A stretch of DNA of 64,000 nucleotides from a virus. The DNA lies in IMG/VR virus record IMGVR_UViG_3300023239_000322, positions 1-64,000 of that record; one strand, given 5' to 3'. The notes beneath the pieces were generated by a model. It did no database searches. It was not told where the DNA came from and was given only the letters and a program-made list of their open reading frames with translations. Below, piece after piece: positions 16,214 to 24,772 of this stretch (the first letter of the stretch is position 1; each line of letters starts with the position of its first letter). The position numbers and the translations under genes were made by a program.

Positions 16214-16752
16214 CAATAACAGGACACAGTGCTGGCATTGGCCGAGCATTTGCAAAAATTTACAAAGAACAAGGACATGAAGTTGTTGGACTTAGTCGTC
16301 GTGATGGTAATAACATTAGAAACACAATGAAAATGTTAAAATATATAGAGCCTTGCGACTTGTTTATTAATAATGCACAAGCTGGGTTTGCACAAACAGA
16401 ACTATTGTTTGCTGTGTTTGGAGCATGGCAAGGAAAACTACACAAGAAGATCGTTAATATTAGTACACTTATGACAAGTGAACCAGTCAGTTGTTTGCCT
16501 GGGTTTGATATGTTAAAGTATCACGTGGAAAAAACAACACTAGAAGAAGCCATCCGCCAACTACGTGGACTGCATACTCTGCCTAAACTTTGCTTAGTCA
16601 AACCAGGAAAGGTAAACACACAAGGAGACAGTGGTGTAAACCCCGATGCATGGGCTAAACGTATTGTTGACATATTAGATTCAGGTAATGATATGCAAGT
16701 AGAAGAAATTGCCATTGGAGAATATTGGGAATGGAACCCAAAGATTACTTAA
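16201..16752 (+). CDS. Short-chain dehydrogenase/reductase (SDR)
   Basis: 183 aa. The N-terminal Rossmann motif ITGHSAGIGRAFA (TGxxxGIG), the NNAQAG strand, a Ser in NISTL and the YHVEK catalytic Tyr-x3-Lys pair are all present. The protein is short compared with the usual ~250 aa, mostly from a shortened substrate-binding end. It would use NAD(P)H to reduce or oxidise an alcohol or ketone. Overlaps of 13 nt upstream and 22 nt downstream tie it to the cassette. Confidence 0.85.
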   Translation: MARIAITGHSAGIGRAFAKIYKEQGHEVVGLSRRDGNNIRNTMKMLKYIEPCDLFINNAQAGFAQTELLFAVFGAWQGKLHKKIVNISTLMTSEPVSCLPGFDMLKYHVEKTTLEEAIRQLRGLHTLPKLCLVKPGKVNTQGDSGVNPDAWAKRIVDILDSGNDMQVEEIAIGEYWEWNPKIT

Positions 16753-17882
16753 CTAATCGTAACTTTTGTCCTATCCCGTGGACTGGGTTAATGTATAACT
16801 TTGACGGTAATGTTAAAACCTGTATCAGATCCAGTGCGCCCATTGGCAATATACGTGAACAAGGTATAGAACAGATATTAAACGGCGAAAACAATCAAGC
16901 AACACGGGTCAACATGTTAAACAATAAGCCAGGTGAACGCTGTGATCCTTGTTATGAACTAGAGCAAGGGGGAAATAAGTTTGATATTATTAGTGATAGA
17001 GTTTTTTACCTGCGCGAACTCAAGCAGGTGCCACTAGACACGTACGATAAGGTAGATGCGCATAGATTAGAAAAAATAGATGTGCGTTGGACCAATCTCT
17101 GCAACTTTAGTTGTGTGTATTGTAACGCAGACTTTAGCAGTCAATGGGCAAACGAGTTGGGTGTAAAAATAGACACACCCAACAAACAACAGCGAGACGA
17201 CTTCAAAGCATATATCTTCAAACATGTGGATACACTAAAACATGTTTACATGGCTGGCGGCGAGCCCTTGTTAATGAAGGAAAATGAAGAACTACTAGAA
17301 AAACTATTATTAGTCAATCCAGATGTTAATTTGCGCATCAACACCAATTTAAGTCATACAAATACTCGTGTGTTTGATTTAGCGTGTAAGTTTAAGAACG
17401 TACACTGGACAGTTAGCGCAGAAACAATGGGCGACGAGTACGACTATATACGACACGGGGGACAGTGGGCAACATTTTGTCGCAATCTAAGAAAAATAAA
17501 AGATTCGGATCATAAAATTACATTCAACATGTTGTATTTTGTACTTAATCCCTTCAGTGTATTTAAATTTGTGGACAAGTTTATGAACGATTGGAACTTC
17601 CACCCAAACGCTTTTGTAATTGGCCCATTATTGTTTCCTGACTACCTAAATATTAGACATTTACCAGATAAGATGTTACAATTAGTCAAGCAAGAGTTAG
17701 AACAACGCATTGCAGAACATCCAGGATTTTTATTGGAAAATAGTTATCAAAATTTGTTGCGTTATATCGAGCAACCAATTGAAAAGAATTTAGCAGGAAC
17801 ATTTGAACAGTTAGCAGTAATGGACGCCAGACGTGGTGTTGATAGTAGTAAAATATTCATAGATCTATATAAGGAAAAATAA
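16731..17882 (+). CDS. Radical SAM protein, twitch type
   Basis: 383 aa from the ATG at 16731. An N-terminal auxiliary cysteine set (FCPIPWTGLMYN, TCIRS, ERCDPCYE) precedes the radical SAM core Cys-x3-Cys-x2-Cys (LCNFSCVYCN, near residues 124-131) and the YMAGGEPLLM motif. It has the same domain order as the protein at 14743 but is not a close copy, so the cassette carries at least two distinct radical steps. It ends 2 nt before the uvsX start. The last ~100 residues are helical and lack cysteines. Confidence 0.87.
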   Translation: MEPKDYLTNRNFCPIPWTGLMYNFDGNVKTCIRSSAPIGNIREQGIEQILNGENNQATRVNMLNNKPGERCDPCYELEQGGNKFDIISDRVFYLRELKQVPLDTYDKVDAHRLEKIDVRWTNLCNFSCVYCNADFSSQWANELGVKIDTPNKQQRDDFKAYIFKHVDTLKHVYMAGGEPLLMKENEELLEKLLLVNPDVNLRINTNLSHTNTRVFDLACKFKNVHWTVSAETMGDEYDYIRHGGQWATFCRNLRKIKDSDHKITFNMLYFVLNPFSVFKFVDKFMNDWNFHPNAFVIGPLLFPDYLNIRHLPDKMLQLVKQELEQRIAEHPGFLLENSYQNLLRYIEQPIEKNLAGTFEQLAVMDARRGVDSSKIFIDLYKEK

Positions 17883-17884
17883 AC

Positions 17885-18976
17885 ATGGCAAAACCGTTTG
17901 ATATAAGTAAATTTCGCAAGGGACTGACCAAGAGTATTGAAGGAATCAGTTTTGGGTTCAATGATCCAACAGACTGGGTAAGCACAGGAAACTATGCATT
18001 AAACTATCTTATCTCAGGAGACTTTTACAAAGGTGTTCCACTAGGTAAAGTTACAGTGTTTGCCGGAGAGTCAGGCGCAGGTAAAAGTTATATCTGTTCA
18101 GGTAATATCATAAAGTCAGCACAAGAGCAGGGTATTTTTGTAGTGCTGATTGACTCAGAAAATGCACTAGACGAAGCATGGCTAAAAGCACTTAATGTAG
18201 ACACATCAGAAGACAAACTGTTAAAACTTAACATGGCTATGATTGATGATGTTGCTAAAACTGTTAGTGACTTTATGATAGAGTACAAAACACTAGCAGA
18301 GGAAGACAGACCCAAGGTGCTGTTTGTAATTGATAGTTTGGGTATGTTGCTAACACCCACTGACGTAGCACAGTTTGAAAAAGGTGATATGAAAGGTGAT
18401 ATGGGTCGTAAGCCCAAGGCACTAACATCACTTGTACGTAACACAGTTAACATGATTGGTTCGCTCAATGTGGGACTTGTGGCAACTAACCACACATACG
18501 CAAGTCAGGACATGTTTGATCCAGATGATAAGATCAGCGGTGGACAAGGCTTTATCTATGCAAGCAGTATTGTTGTTGCAATGAAGAAGATGAAACTTAA
18601 AGAAGATGAAGACGGTAACAAGATATCAGAAGTAAAAGGTATCAGAGCAGGCTGTAAGATAATGAAGACTCGTTACGCAAAACCATTTGAAGGCATACAA
18701 GTTAAAATACCGTATGAAACCGGTATGAACCCTTACAGCGGACTTGTGGATCTGTGTGAGAAAAAGAGTTTATTGGTGAGAGAAGGCAACAGCCTTAAAT
18801 ACACAACTTCATCAGGTGATGAAATCAAACAGTTCCGCAAGGCTTGGGAACGTAACGAAGGCGGGTCTTTAGACATCATTATGAATGACTGGGAAAATAA
18901 AGCCGCAGGCAAGGAAGTCGAAATTGTAGTAGAATCGGATGTTGATAACTTAGGAGAAGAGAACTATGTCGATTGA
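17885..18976 (+). CDS. uvsX: RecA-like recombinase UvsX
   Basis: 363 aa. Walker A is GESGAGKS (61-68), Walker B lies in VLFVIDSLGML, and loop segments SLVRNTVNMIGSLNVGLVATNHTYAS and GGQGFIYASSIVVAM match T4 UvsX/marine homologues. It forms filaments on ssDNA and drives strand exchange in recombination-dependent replication, helped by gp32 and UvsY. The start has an AAGGA site. The 3' end overlaps the next small gene by 11 nt. The acidic C-terminal tail is typical. Confidence 0.93.
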   Translation: MAKPFDISKFRKGLTKSIEGISFGFNDPTDWVSTGNYALNYLISGDFYKGVPLGKVTVFAGESGAGKSYICSGNIIKSAQEQGIFVVLIDSENALDEAWLKALNVDTSEDKLLKLNMAMIDDVAKTVSDFMIEYKTLAEEDRPKVLFVIDSLGMLLTPTDVAQFEKGDMKGDMGRKPKALTSLVRNTVNMIGSLNVGLVATNHTYASQDMFDPDDKISGGQGFIYASSIVVAMKKMKLKEDEDGNKISEVKGIRAGCKIMKTRYAKPFEGIQVKIPYETGMNPYSGLVDLCEKKSLLVREGNSLKYTTSSGDEIKQFRKAWERNEGGSLDIIMNDWENKAAGKEVEIVVESDVDNLGEENYVD

Positions 18977-19184
18977 TGTAGAAGTCCTAGTAGAAGCGTA
19001 TACCATACTAAAGCAATATATTCCAGCGAAGGAGCGGCAAGAAGCCGCAGATAACCTAGTAAGTATGTTAAACGATGCTATTAACGATAAGGAGTTTAGG
19101 GAGTTTGGTCTTGCTGATAATTATACTAGCTCAGCAGTAACTGAGTTTGTTGATGATGAAGATAACGATTATTACGAAGAATAA
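18966..19184 (+). CDS. Small acidic protein between uvsX and uvsY
   Basis: 72 aa. It is helical and ends in an acidic tail (VDDEDNDYYEE). The motif EAYTILKQYIPAKERQEAAD looks conserved: such an ORF is commonly seen at this place in marine T4-like phages. It overlaps uvsX and shares one nucleotide with the uvsY start, so the three products are coupled. It may be a recombination accessory factor; this is inferred from position only. Confidence 0.75.
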   Translation: MSIDVEVLVEAYTILKQYIPAKERQEAADNLVSMLNDAINDKEFREFGLADNYTSSAVTEFVDDEDNDYYEE

Positions 19185-19636
19185 TGTGGTATAATAAAGT
19201 TGTAGCAGACCTTGCCAAGATACCAGACTTTATACGCCATTACGAGAAAGAACTGGATGAAGCTAAAAAGGAAACCTATATCAGTGGCAGCCTTGAACGT
19301 GCCGCGGCAAACCTTCCAGGCATAACAGAGCACCGTTTTAATCAATTGCAAGAGATTGAAGCAGTGCTAAACTTTTTGAATATTGAACTGCGCAAAATAC
19401 GCAGGACATATTTTCAAAAATACTTAGAAGGATATCAACGAGCATTAAGCAGTCGAGATGCAGAAAAGTATGTAGATGGCGAGGATGATGTTATACACTT
19501 TGAGACATTCATCAACGAAGTAGCACTATTGCGTAACAAATGGTTAGGGCTAATGAAAGGCCTAGAAAGCAAAAACTTCATGATAGGTCATGTGGTTAGA
19601 TTGCGTACAGCAGGAATGGAAGACATAGTATTATGA
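19184..19636 (+). CDS. uvsY: Recombination mediator UvsY-like protein
   Basis: 150 aa, all-helical and charged. The C-terminal MKGLESKNFMIGHVVRLRTAG parallels the conserved end of T4 UvsY, and length (T4: 137 aa), coiled-coil character and location behind uvsX support the call. UvsY loads UvsX on gp32-covered ssDNA. No catalytic motif is expected. The gene overlaps the methyltransferase gene by 4 nt. Confidence 0.78.
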   Translation: MWYNKVVADLAKIPDFIRHYEKELDEAKKETYISGSLERAAANLPGITEHRFNQLQEIEAVLNFLNIELRKIRRTYFQKYLEGYQRALSSRDAEKYVDGEDDVIHFETFINEVALLRNKWLGLMKGLESKNFMIGHVVRLRTAGMEDIVL

Positions 19637-20397
19637 TAACATTTAAGAATGAATTTGAATCACACGAACACAGTTTAATCACACTAGATCAACTATACGA
19701 ATACGATAGTTTCTTGGATAGCCTTACTACTATTGCAGATTTTGGATGTGGCACAGGTAGGGATGTGCAATGGTGGGCAAACTTAATGACACGCGATGAT
19801 CCCCCAAGACCACGTAACTATAAAGTGTATGCGTGTGACCGAGCAGTTGACAAGGTATTAGATGCCGAAGTGCGTGAATATGCAAATGTACACCCAGCAA
19901 ATATTGATATTGACTCAGACGATCCACCGTTGAGCGTTGAAGTTGACTTTATATGGAGTCACGACACGTTTCAATACGTAATTAATCCTATGCGTACACT
20001 GGCTGCCTGGAATCGGCAATTGGTAGTAAACGGTATGCTGATGATGGTATTCCCACAGTCAACCTACACGAAATATGGGCATGAAGAAGTAATATACAGT
20101 GCTTCGCAAATGTACTACAATCACAATCTAATACACATGGTTTACATGTTAGCAGTGAACGGATTTGACTGCAAAGATGCATACATGAAAAAAGATGCAG
20201 ATGATCCGTGGTTACACGTTGCAGTATATAAATCTTGTGAGCCGATGGATCCAAAAACAACAACTTGGTTTGATCTCGCTGACAAAGATTTGATAAACAA
20301 GACTTTTGTAGAATGTTTAAACAAGCACAGTTACATAAGGCAAGACAAGATACTTACCCAGTGGATCGACAAGGGACTTTACTTTAATAAACGATGA
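19633..20397 (+). CDS. Class I SAM-dependent methyltransferase
   Basis: 254 aa. Motif I is IADFGCGTGRD (near residue 35), with an acidic loop CDRAV ending strand 2, and VDFIWSHDTFQYV as motif IV with the post-I aspartate. The C-terminal half is not diagnostic for DNA, RNA or small-molecule substrates; no DPPY-type motif of DNA amino-methylases is present. It overlaps both neighbours by 4 nt. Its neighbour is a sugar-nucleotide-type enzyme, so a small-molecule or glycan substrate is a fair guess. Confidence 0.8.
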   Translation: MITFKNEFESHEHSLITLDQLYEYDSFLDSLTTIADFGCGTGRDVQWWANLMTRDDPPRPRNYKVYACDRAVDKVLDAEVREYANVHPANIDIDSDDPPLSVEVDFIWSHDTFQYVINPMRTLAAWNRQLVVNGMLMMVFPQSTYTKYGHEEVIYSASQMYYNHNLIHMVYMLAVNGFDCKDAYMKKDADDPWLHVAVYKSCEPMDPKTTTWFDLADKDLINKTFVECLNKHSYIRQDKILTQWIDKGLYFNKR

Positions 20398-21137
20398 ACA
20401 AAGTTGTACTATGTACCGGTGGCTACGATCCTTTGCACAGTGGCCACATAGCTTACTTTCGTGCCGCAAAAGAACTAGGCGACTACTTGGTAGTGGGCAT
20501 AAACTCAGATGCTTGGCTTGAACGCAAAAAAGATCGTGCATTTATGAATTGGAATGAACGTGCTACTATTGTAAAGAATTTAGAAATGGTAGACTATGTT
20601 GTTGAATTTGACGATGCAGACGGCAGTGCGAGAGATGCTATACAAACAGTAAAACAAACTTGGGCAGGGCACGAGATTGTTGTTGCCAACGGTGGCGATC
20701 GTACAGCACAAAATGTTTTAGAAATGGATGTCGACGGTGTTACATACGAATGGGGTGTAGGCGGGACATACAAGATGAACAGCAGTAGTGACCTACTCAC
20801 AGATTGGACAGCGTTCTGGGAAAAAACAGACAGTAGAACAGATCGCCCATGGGGACATTATGATGTGCTGTACAGTGTACCTGGAACCAAAGTAAAAACG
20901 CTTACAATAGAACCAGGACAAAGTCTAAGTCTCCAGCGTCACCGCAAGCGCACAGAGCTTTGGTTAATAGCACAAGGTCGTTGTTGTGTTGGGAATGTTG
21001 AGCTTAATACACACGATTACTATAAAATAAATCCAACAGTGTGGCACCAATTACGCAATCCATACAACGAGCCTTGCGTACTTGTAGAAATACAGTACGG
21101 TAGCGAATGCGTAGAAGAAGATATAGATCGGCACTAA
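20394..21137 (+). CDS. Fusion: cytidylyltransferase-like (RfaE/HldE C-domain type) + phosphomannose-isomerase-type cupin
   Basis: 247 aa. Residues 1-~140 are an adenylyl/cytidylyltransferase: TGGYDPLHSGHIAYF holds the HxGH catalytic motif, and VVGINSDAWLERKK is characteristic of the ADP-heptose synthase branch. From ~150 a mannose-6-phosphate isomerase type II cupin begins (RPWGHYDVLY, SLQRHRKRTELWLI, WHQLRNP, EIQYGSECVEEDI). The two activities would activate a sugar phosphate and possibly isomerise it. A second fusion with the same architecture lies on the minus strand at 35943. This domain pairing differs from the usual GMP-PMI fusion, where the nucleotidyltransferase is of another family. 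Confidence 0.85.
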   Translation: MNKVVLCTGGYDPLHSGHIAYFRAAKELGDYLVVGINSDAWLERKKDRAFMNWNERATIVKNLEMVDYVVEFDDADGSARDAIQTVKQTWAGHEIVVANGGDRTAQNVLEMDVDGVTYEWGVGGTYKMNSSSDLLTDWTAFWEKTDSRTDRPWGHYDVLYSVPGTKVKTLTIEPGQSLSLQRHRKRTELWLIAQGRCCVGNVELNTHDYYKINPTVWHQLRNPYNEPCVLVEIQYGSECVEEDIDRH

Positions 21138-21140
21138 ATA
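21133..21140 (+). promoter_or_regulatory. Late-type promoter box ACTAAATA
   Basis: Six of eight bases match TATAAATA. The TAA stop of the upstream fusion gene is inside it, and it is followed by CACTAT; the ATG at 21148 comes 7 nt later without a ribosome-binding site. Confidence 0.5.
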
Positions 21141-21147
21141 CACTATT

Positions 21148-22494
21148 ATGCGAGCAAAAGAATTTATTATTGAAGCAAAAGGTGTGTTTGGCCGTAACCA
21201 AGGTGACCCTTTTGTACACGCAAACGGAGAAATAGCAGAGTTTGTAGACGTTGGTGCTTTTCCTGATTTACAAACACAAGGAAAACAGTACGACAGTCCT
21301 GAATCACGAGATAGTAGCATCTCTAATATTGAAAAAGAATATAACACAGTTATACAATGGGTTAATGCGCCTAACGCTACTAGTTTAGCATTTGCAGTTG
21401 CAAGAGTGCAAACTTCAGACGGCAAGGTTCTATTGTGGGGCAGGTACTTTAAACAAGTATCGCCGGACATGATGGGTAAATGGAGCAACAAAGAAGTCCC
21501 TGCAGGATGGTCATTACAAACCAAAGGTGCAAAGAAAGTTGCTAGTGGATTAGATCCGCAAACACTAATAGGATCAGAACAACAGTTTAAAGGGCCAGGA
21601 TCTGTAATCCAACAAGTTGCTAGATCCGGCGACGAAGTTTTAACAAATGCACTAGAGCAAACAGCACAAGGCAAACTTGCTGTATTCCCGGGAATGGTAG
21701 ATCAATTAGAAACTATCAGAGACTACTTTGGTGAGATAATGGGACCTGTTGCCATGATGGGCGGTATAGTTGGCGGCCAAGCAGATGAAGCAAAAGTTGC
21801 GTTAGCAGGCGGAACAGACTGGGCGAACATGCCTATCTTTTGGCCACAAAGTAAAAATCATAATCTAGTAGACAGTGTATTTGTAGCGCCAGACGGTGTA
21901 GAAATTGGTGTAAGTAGCAAAGGTGGCAAAGGCGCTGCCGCAAGTGTAAAGAACTTATACGATAGTGTACAGAAAAACAAAGATAACGCAGAGCTTATGC
22001 GTACAGTAGCGTATGCTAGAAAAATAGTTACTGCTATTGCAGAAAACACAGCAATGCAAGGACCGTTTGTATTGGGAGAAATGTTAGGTATAAGTACTCC
22101 TGCACTGCGTGACGAAGTAAACAGTTGTATAGAATCAGGTAAACGTGATTTTGACGGACTGAGTGAAGAAGCAACAAAGTTTGCAAGCACAATCAAGTCA
22201 GACCCCAGCAAGCCTGGTTTCAACACAGGATACGCTATACTAGCAGGATTAGCAAAAGCAGTTGCAGGCGTTGTCAACAGCAATCCAGAATTCACAAAAG
22301 GTGCGTTAGCACTCCTAAACACAGCCAGCATTGTTCAGCTATATACAAAAGTCGGCAAGAAAGGCGATGATGTTGCAGTTACATCATACGAAGCAGTTTA
22401 TCCGCCTAACTTTAAAGGCACTATACTATTAGACAACGGTAAAACATACTACGGCGGAGTTCCTAAGGGTAAGTTCGCTTTTAAATTCAATTAA
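21148..22494 (+). CDS. Unknown protein with possible PD-(D/E)xK nuclease motif
   Basis: 448 aa. The N terminus MRAKEFIIEAKG resembles virion proteins of this group. In the middle, LVDSVFVAPDGVEIGVSSKG (about residues 241-260) has the Asp...Glu-x-x-x-x-Lys spacing of a degenerate PD-(D/E)xK nuclease strand pair, followed by a Gly/Lys-rich loop and helices. The C-terminal third is Ala-rich and helical, ending in a small beta region (TYYGGVPKGKFAFKFN). It is preceded by a late-type box, so it may be a virion-packaged protein; a nuclease role is a hypothesis only. No close family with known function is recognised. Confidence 0.7.
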   Translation: MRAKEFIIEAKGVFGRNQGDPFVHANGEIAEFVDVGAFPDLQTQGKQYDSPESRDSSISNIEKEYNTVIQWVNAPNATSLAFAVARVQTSDGKVLLWGRYFKQVSPDMMGKWSNKEVPAGWSLQTKGAKKVASGLDPQTLIGSEQQFKGPGSVIQQVARSGDEVLTNALEQTAQGKLAVFPGMVDQLETIRDYFGEIMGPVAMMGGIVGGQADEAKVALAGGTDWANMPIFWPQSKNHNLVDSVFVAPDGVEIGVSSKGGKGAAASVKNLYDSVQKNKDNAELMRTVAYARKIVTAIAENTAMQGPFVLGEMLGISTPALRDEVNSCIESGKRDFDGLSEEATKFASTIKSDPSKPGFNTGYAILAGLAKAVAGVVNSNPEFTKGALALLNTASIVQLYTKVGKKGDDVAVTSYEAVYPPNFKGTILLDNGKTYYGGVPKGKFAFKFN

Positions 22495-22497
22495 TTT

Positions 22498-23379
22498 ATG
22501 AAAACAATGCCCACACTGGAAATTACAACCATGATTGGCTGTCCACTCATGTGTAATTTTTGTCCACAAGAAAACTTACGAGACAAGTACGGTGAAGACA
22601 CCAAGTACATGAGCTTGGATACATTTAAAACAGCACTTAGTAAAGTACCAAGCGACACACGTATAGACTTCAGTGGCATGGCAGAAGCCTGGGTTAACCC
22701 AGAAGCAACCAACATGTTGCGCTATGCACTAGAGTCCAATCATCGTGTTGCTATATACACAACACTGTATAACTGGACAACAGACACTGCTAACGAAGTA
22801 TTAGAATTGTTGACATCACACAAACCGTTAGTAGACACGTTTAGTATACACTTTCCAGATGAGTACGGTAACATGAAAGGCTGGAAGTATACCAAAGAGT
22901 GGGAAGATGTTTACAACATCATGACCGGTGGTGTCCAGAGTGCAGGCATTAAACTAGAAGCAATGACCATGAGCGATCATGGCAAGATACACGAAGATCT
23001 ACAACACCTGGGTGTGCAGTTGTACAACTGGTTTGGACACGATCGTGCAGGTAGTTTAAACAAACAACAAGTAGAAACAGATCAAGAAATCAAGTTTGTT
23101 GAACGACACGAAACACCAATACGCTGTAGCAAGACGGTAAACTACGATCAACATGTGCTTATGCCCAATGGCGATGTTGCAATATGTTGTATGGATTACG
23201 ATCTAAAACATGTGATCGGCAACCTAAACAAGGACAGTTATTGGGACTTGTTTACCGGGCCGGGCATGACCAATCTAATAAGAGAAAATACCAAAACTTG
23301 TTTCTCAGACAAGAGCTTGTGCAAAAGTTGCACAGACGCATTACCGGACAAACTTACCTATCTAGTTGACATAGTATAA
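22498..23379 (+). CDS. Radical SAM/SPASM protein
   Basis: 293 aa. Cys15-x3-Cys19-x2-Cys22 (GCPLMCNFCP) is the radical SAM motif. The GGE motif is replaced by FSGMAEAWVNP, a variant seen in this branch. A SPASM-type region near the C terminus (RCSKTVNYDQ, PNGDVAICCMDYD, GNLNKDSYWDLF, SLCKSC) would bind auxiliary clusters. The closest functional analogues are peptide- or glycan-modifying SPASM enzymes. It lies outside the 13045-17882 cassette. The gene has no clear ribosome-binding site, and its 3' end contains the -35 box for the next gene. Confidence 0.85.
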   Translation: MKTMPTLEITTMIGCPLMCNFCPQENLRDKYGEDTKYMSLDTFKTALSKVPSDTRIDFSGMAEAWVNPEATNMLRYALESNHRVAIYTTLYNWTTDTANEVLELLTSHKPLVDTFSIHFPDEYGNMKGWKYTKEWEDVYNIMTGGVQSAGIKLEAMTMSDHGKIHEDLQHLGVQLYNWFGHDRAGSLNKQQVETDQEIKFVERHETPIRCSKTVNYDQHVLMPNGDVAICCMDYDLKHVIGNLNKDSYWDLFTGPGMTNLIRENTKTCFSDKSLCKSCTDALPDKLTYLVDIV

Positions 23380-23394
23380 GCAATCGCTTATAAT
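23366..23394 (+). promoter_or_regulatory. Consensus sigma70 promoter, leaderless geometry (mazG-like gene)
   Basis: TTGACA (23366-23371), 17-nt spacer, TATAAT (23389-23394): all 12 consensus bases. The ATG at 23401 follows after 6 nt, where the transcript should begin. The -35 box lies in the last codons of the radical SAM gene. Confidence 0.85.
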
Positions 23395-23400
23395 AGTGCT

Positions 23401-23670
23401 ATGACTGAAAAAGAACGAGAGATATTGGGTATCACCCAAGAAGAGTGTGCTGAGGTTATACAAGCAATCAGCAAGTGTGTGCGTTTCGGAATAGACAATA
23501 GTCATAAGTCTGGTGCCACACAACGTGAAAATTTAAGCATGGAAGTCGGCGACTTAGTTTGCATGATTGGCCTAATGGTAGAGTCTGGGTTGGTTAAAGA
23601 AGAAGATATTAACCGTGCCCATGGTGAAAAGATTGAAAAATTAAAAGTTTACAGCAATATTTTTAAATGA
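23401..23670 (+). CDS. MazG-like nucleotide pyrophosphohydrolase, small form
   Basis: 89 aa. QEECAEVIQAISKCVRFG supplies the ExxE part and ENLSMEVGDLVCMI the ExxD part of the all-alpha NTP-PPase site. It is shorter than the second MazG-like protein (48410) and nearer to the phosphoribosyl-ATP pyrophosphohydrolase-like branch. Phage MazG proteins hydrolyse NTPs/dNTPs and have been proposed to lower ppGpp or clear modified nucleotides. The promoter geometry predicts a leaderless mRNA, and the coding region has no Shine-Dalgarno sequence ahead of it. It overlaps the next gene by 4 nt. Confidence 0.82.
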   Translation: MTEKEREILGITQEECAEVIQAISKCVRFGIDNSHKSGATQRENLSMEVGDLVCMIGLMVESGLVKEEDINRAHGEKIEKLKVYSNIFK

Positions 23671-24446
23671 TCACACGTATAATGATGATTGGTCCCGGGC
23701 GTTTAAATGATGCCTGTTGTGCGCTTAGTTTTGATGAGTTCTTATCCCCTGGTATAGATCAAACTGTAATAGTCAGTCCGATAAGCAGTACTAATATTAT
23801 AGACAAATTTGCACAGTTTCCTCACATTGATCAGACCAAACTGATTTTCAAAAAAGACAGTGAATTTAATTTGCCTGGATGGGATGACCACTGGTACAAA
23901 CAGCAAGGTCTAAAATTCAGTCTATTGGATAGCTTAGACTCGGACATTGTGATACAGGATTGCGATGTGTTCTATATCAAACCGTGGCAGTACATACAGA
24001 ATGGACATCCTGTATTTAGAACAGAAGATGTGTGGAACGACCATCACGCTGTGTACGAACAAGCAGTAATAAAACTAATCGGAGCAGGACGAACAAGCAA
24101 CGAAAGTTATGTAACAGAATTTATGCCTTATCTTAAACAAGACTGGGTTGCACTTAAACAGAAACTAGGTGGTGATTGGAAAACAGCAATCGAAAGTGTT
24201 GGGCCGTTTGATGACACCAAATGGTTAAGCGAGTATGAGTTACTGGGAATTTACAAGAGTGTGTTTGATCCAGATAACTATCATTATATAAAAGATAAAA
24301 TGCCTATAATACATCATATCAACGAGCTAGAAGGGTTGGATTGGGCAGAAGCAAATGTAGTAAAGTTTAAAGCAAGACCCCTTAAAGGGATGAACGAGGA
24401 AGATGCACACAGAATAGTAGATTATTTTAAGAGGATAACAGCATGA
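23667..24446 (+). CDS. Glycosyltransferase-like protein (DUF6492-type)
   Basis: 259 aa. A Rossmann-like N terminus ([20 protein letters not shown]) is followed by [15 protein letters not shown], a DxD-type motif typical of GT-A enzymes that bind a nucleotide-sugar through a metal ion. [12 protein letters not shown] near the C terminus could hold another metal-binding His. I recall such proteins as the DUF6492 family, not verified. It overlaps its neighbours by 4 nt on each side. It could belong functionally with the sugar cassette at 25266-30371. Confidence 0.65.
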   Translation: MITRIMMIGPGRLNDACCALSFDEFLSPGIDQTVIVSPISSTNIIDKFAQFPHIDQTKLIFKKDSEFNLPGWDDHWYKQQGLKFSLLDSLDSDIVIQDCDVFYIKPWQYIQNGHPVFRTEDVWNDHHAVYEQAVIKLIGAGRTSNESYVTEFMPYLKQDWVALKQKLGGDWKTAIESVGPFDDTKWLSEYELLGIYKSVFDPDNYHYIKDKMPIIHHINELEGLDWAEANVVKFKARPLKGMNEEDAHRIVDYFKRITA

Positions 24447-24769
24447 CATTTTTAGTAACAGAAGCCTGCGTAAAATGCAAATATACAGATTGTGTAAACG
24501 TCTGTCCAGTGGATTGTTTTTATGAAGGTCCAAACTTTTTAGTAATCAATCCAGATGAGTGCATTGACTGTGCAGTGTGTGTTCCTGAGTGTCCTGTGGA
24601 TGCAATTGTTGCTGATAACGAACTCGACGGTGCAGAACTTGATTACTGGTTAAAAATAAACACAGAACTCAGTGAAAAGTGGCCTAACATTGACAAAGCA
24701 AAAGACCCACTCCCAGAAGCAGAAGAATACAAAGACATTAAGGATAAAAGAGACCTAATAGAAAAGTAG
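24443..24769 (+). CDS. fdxA: FdxA-type ferredoxin (7Fe/8Fe)
   Basis: 108 aa. Two Cys clusters, [18 protein letters not shown] and [16 protein letters not shown], match the Azotobacter-type ferredoxin of proteobacteria ([3Fe-4S] + [4Fe-4S]). The acidic C-terminal extension ([17 protein letters not shown]) is also family-typical, so the gene is full length. It could supply electrons to the many radical SAM and 2OG/Fe enzymes of this phage, an inference from content. A second ferredoxin gene at 41937 carries an amber codon. It overlaps the upstream gene by 4 nt. Confidence 0.92.
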   Translation: MTFLVTEACVKCKYTDCVNVCPVDCFYEGPNFLVINPDECIDCAVCVPECPVDAIVADNELDGAELDYWLKINTELSEKWPNIDKAKDPLPEAEEYKDIKDKRDLIEK

Positions 24770-24772
24770 TAG

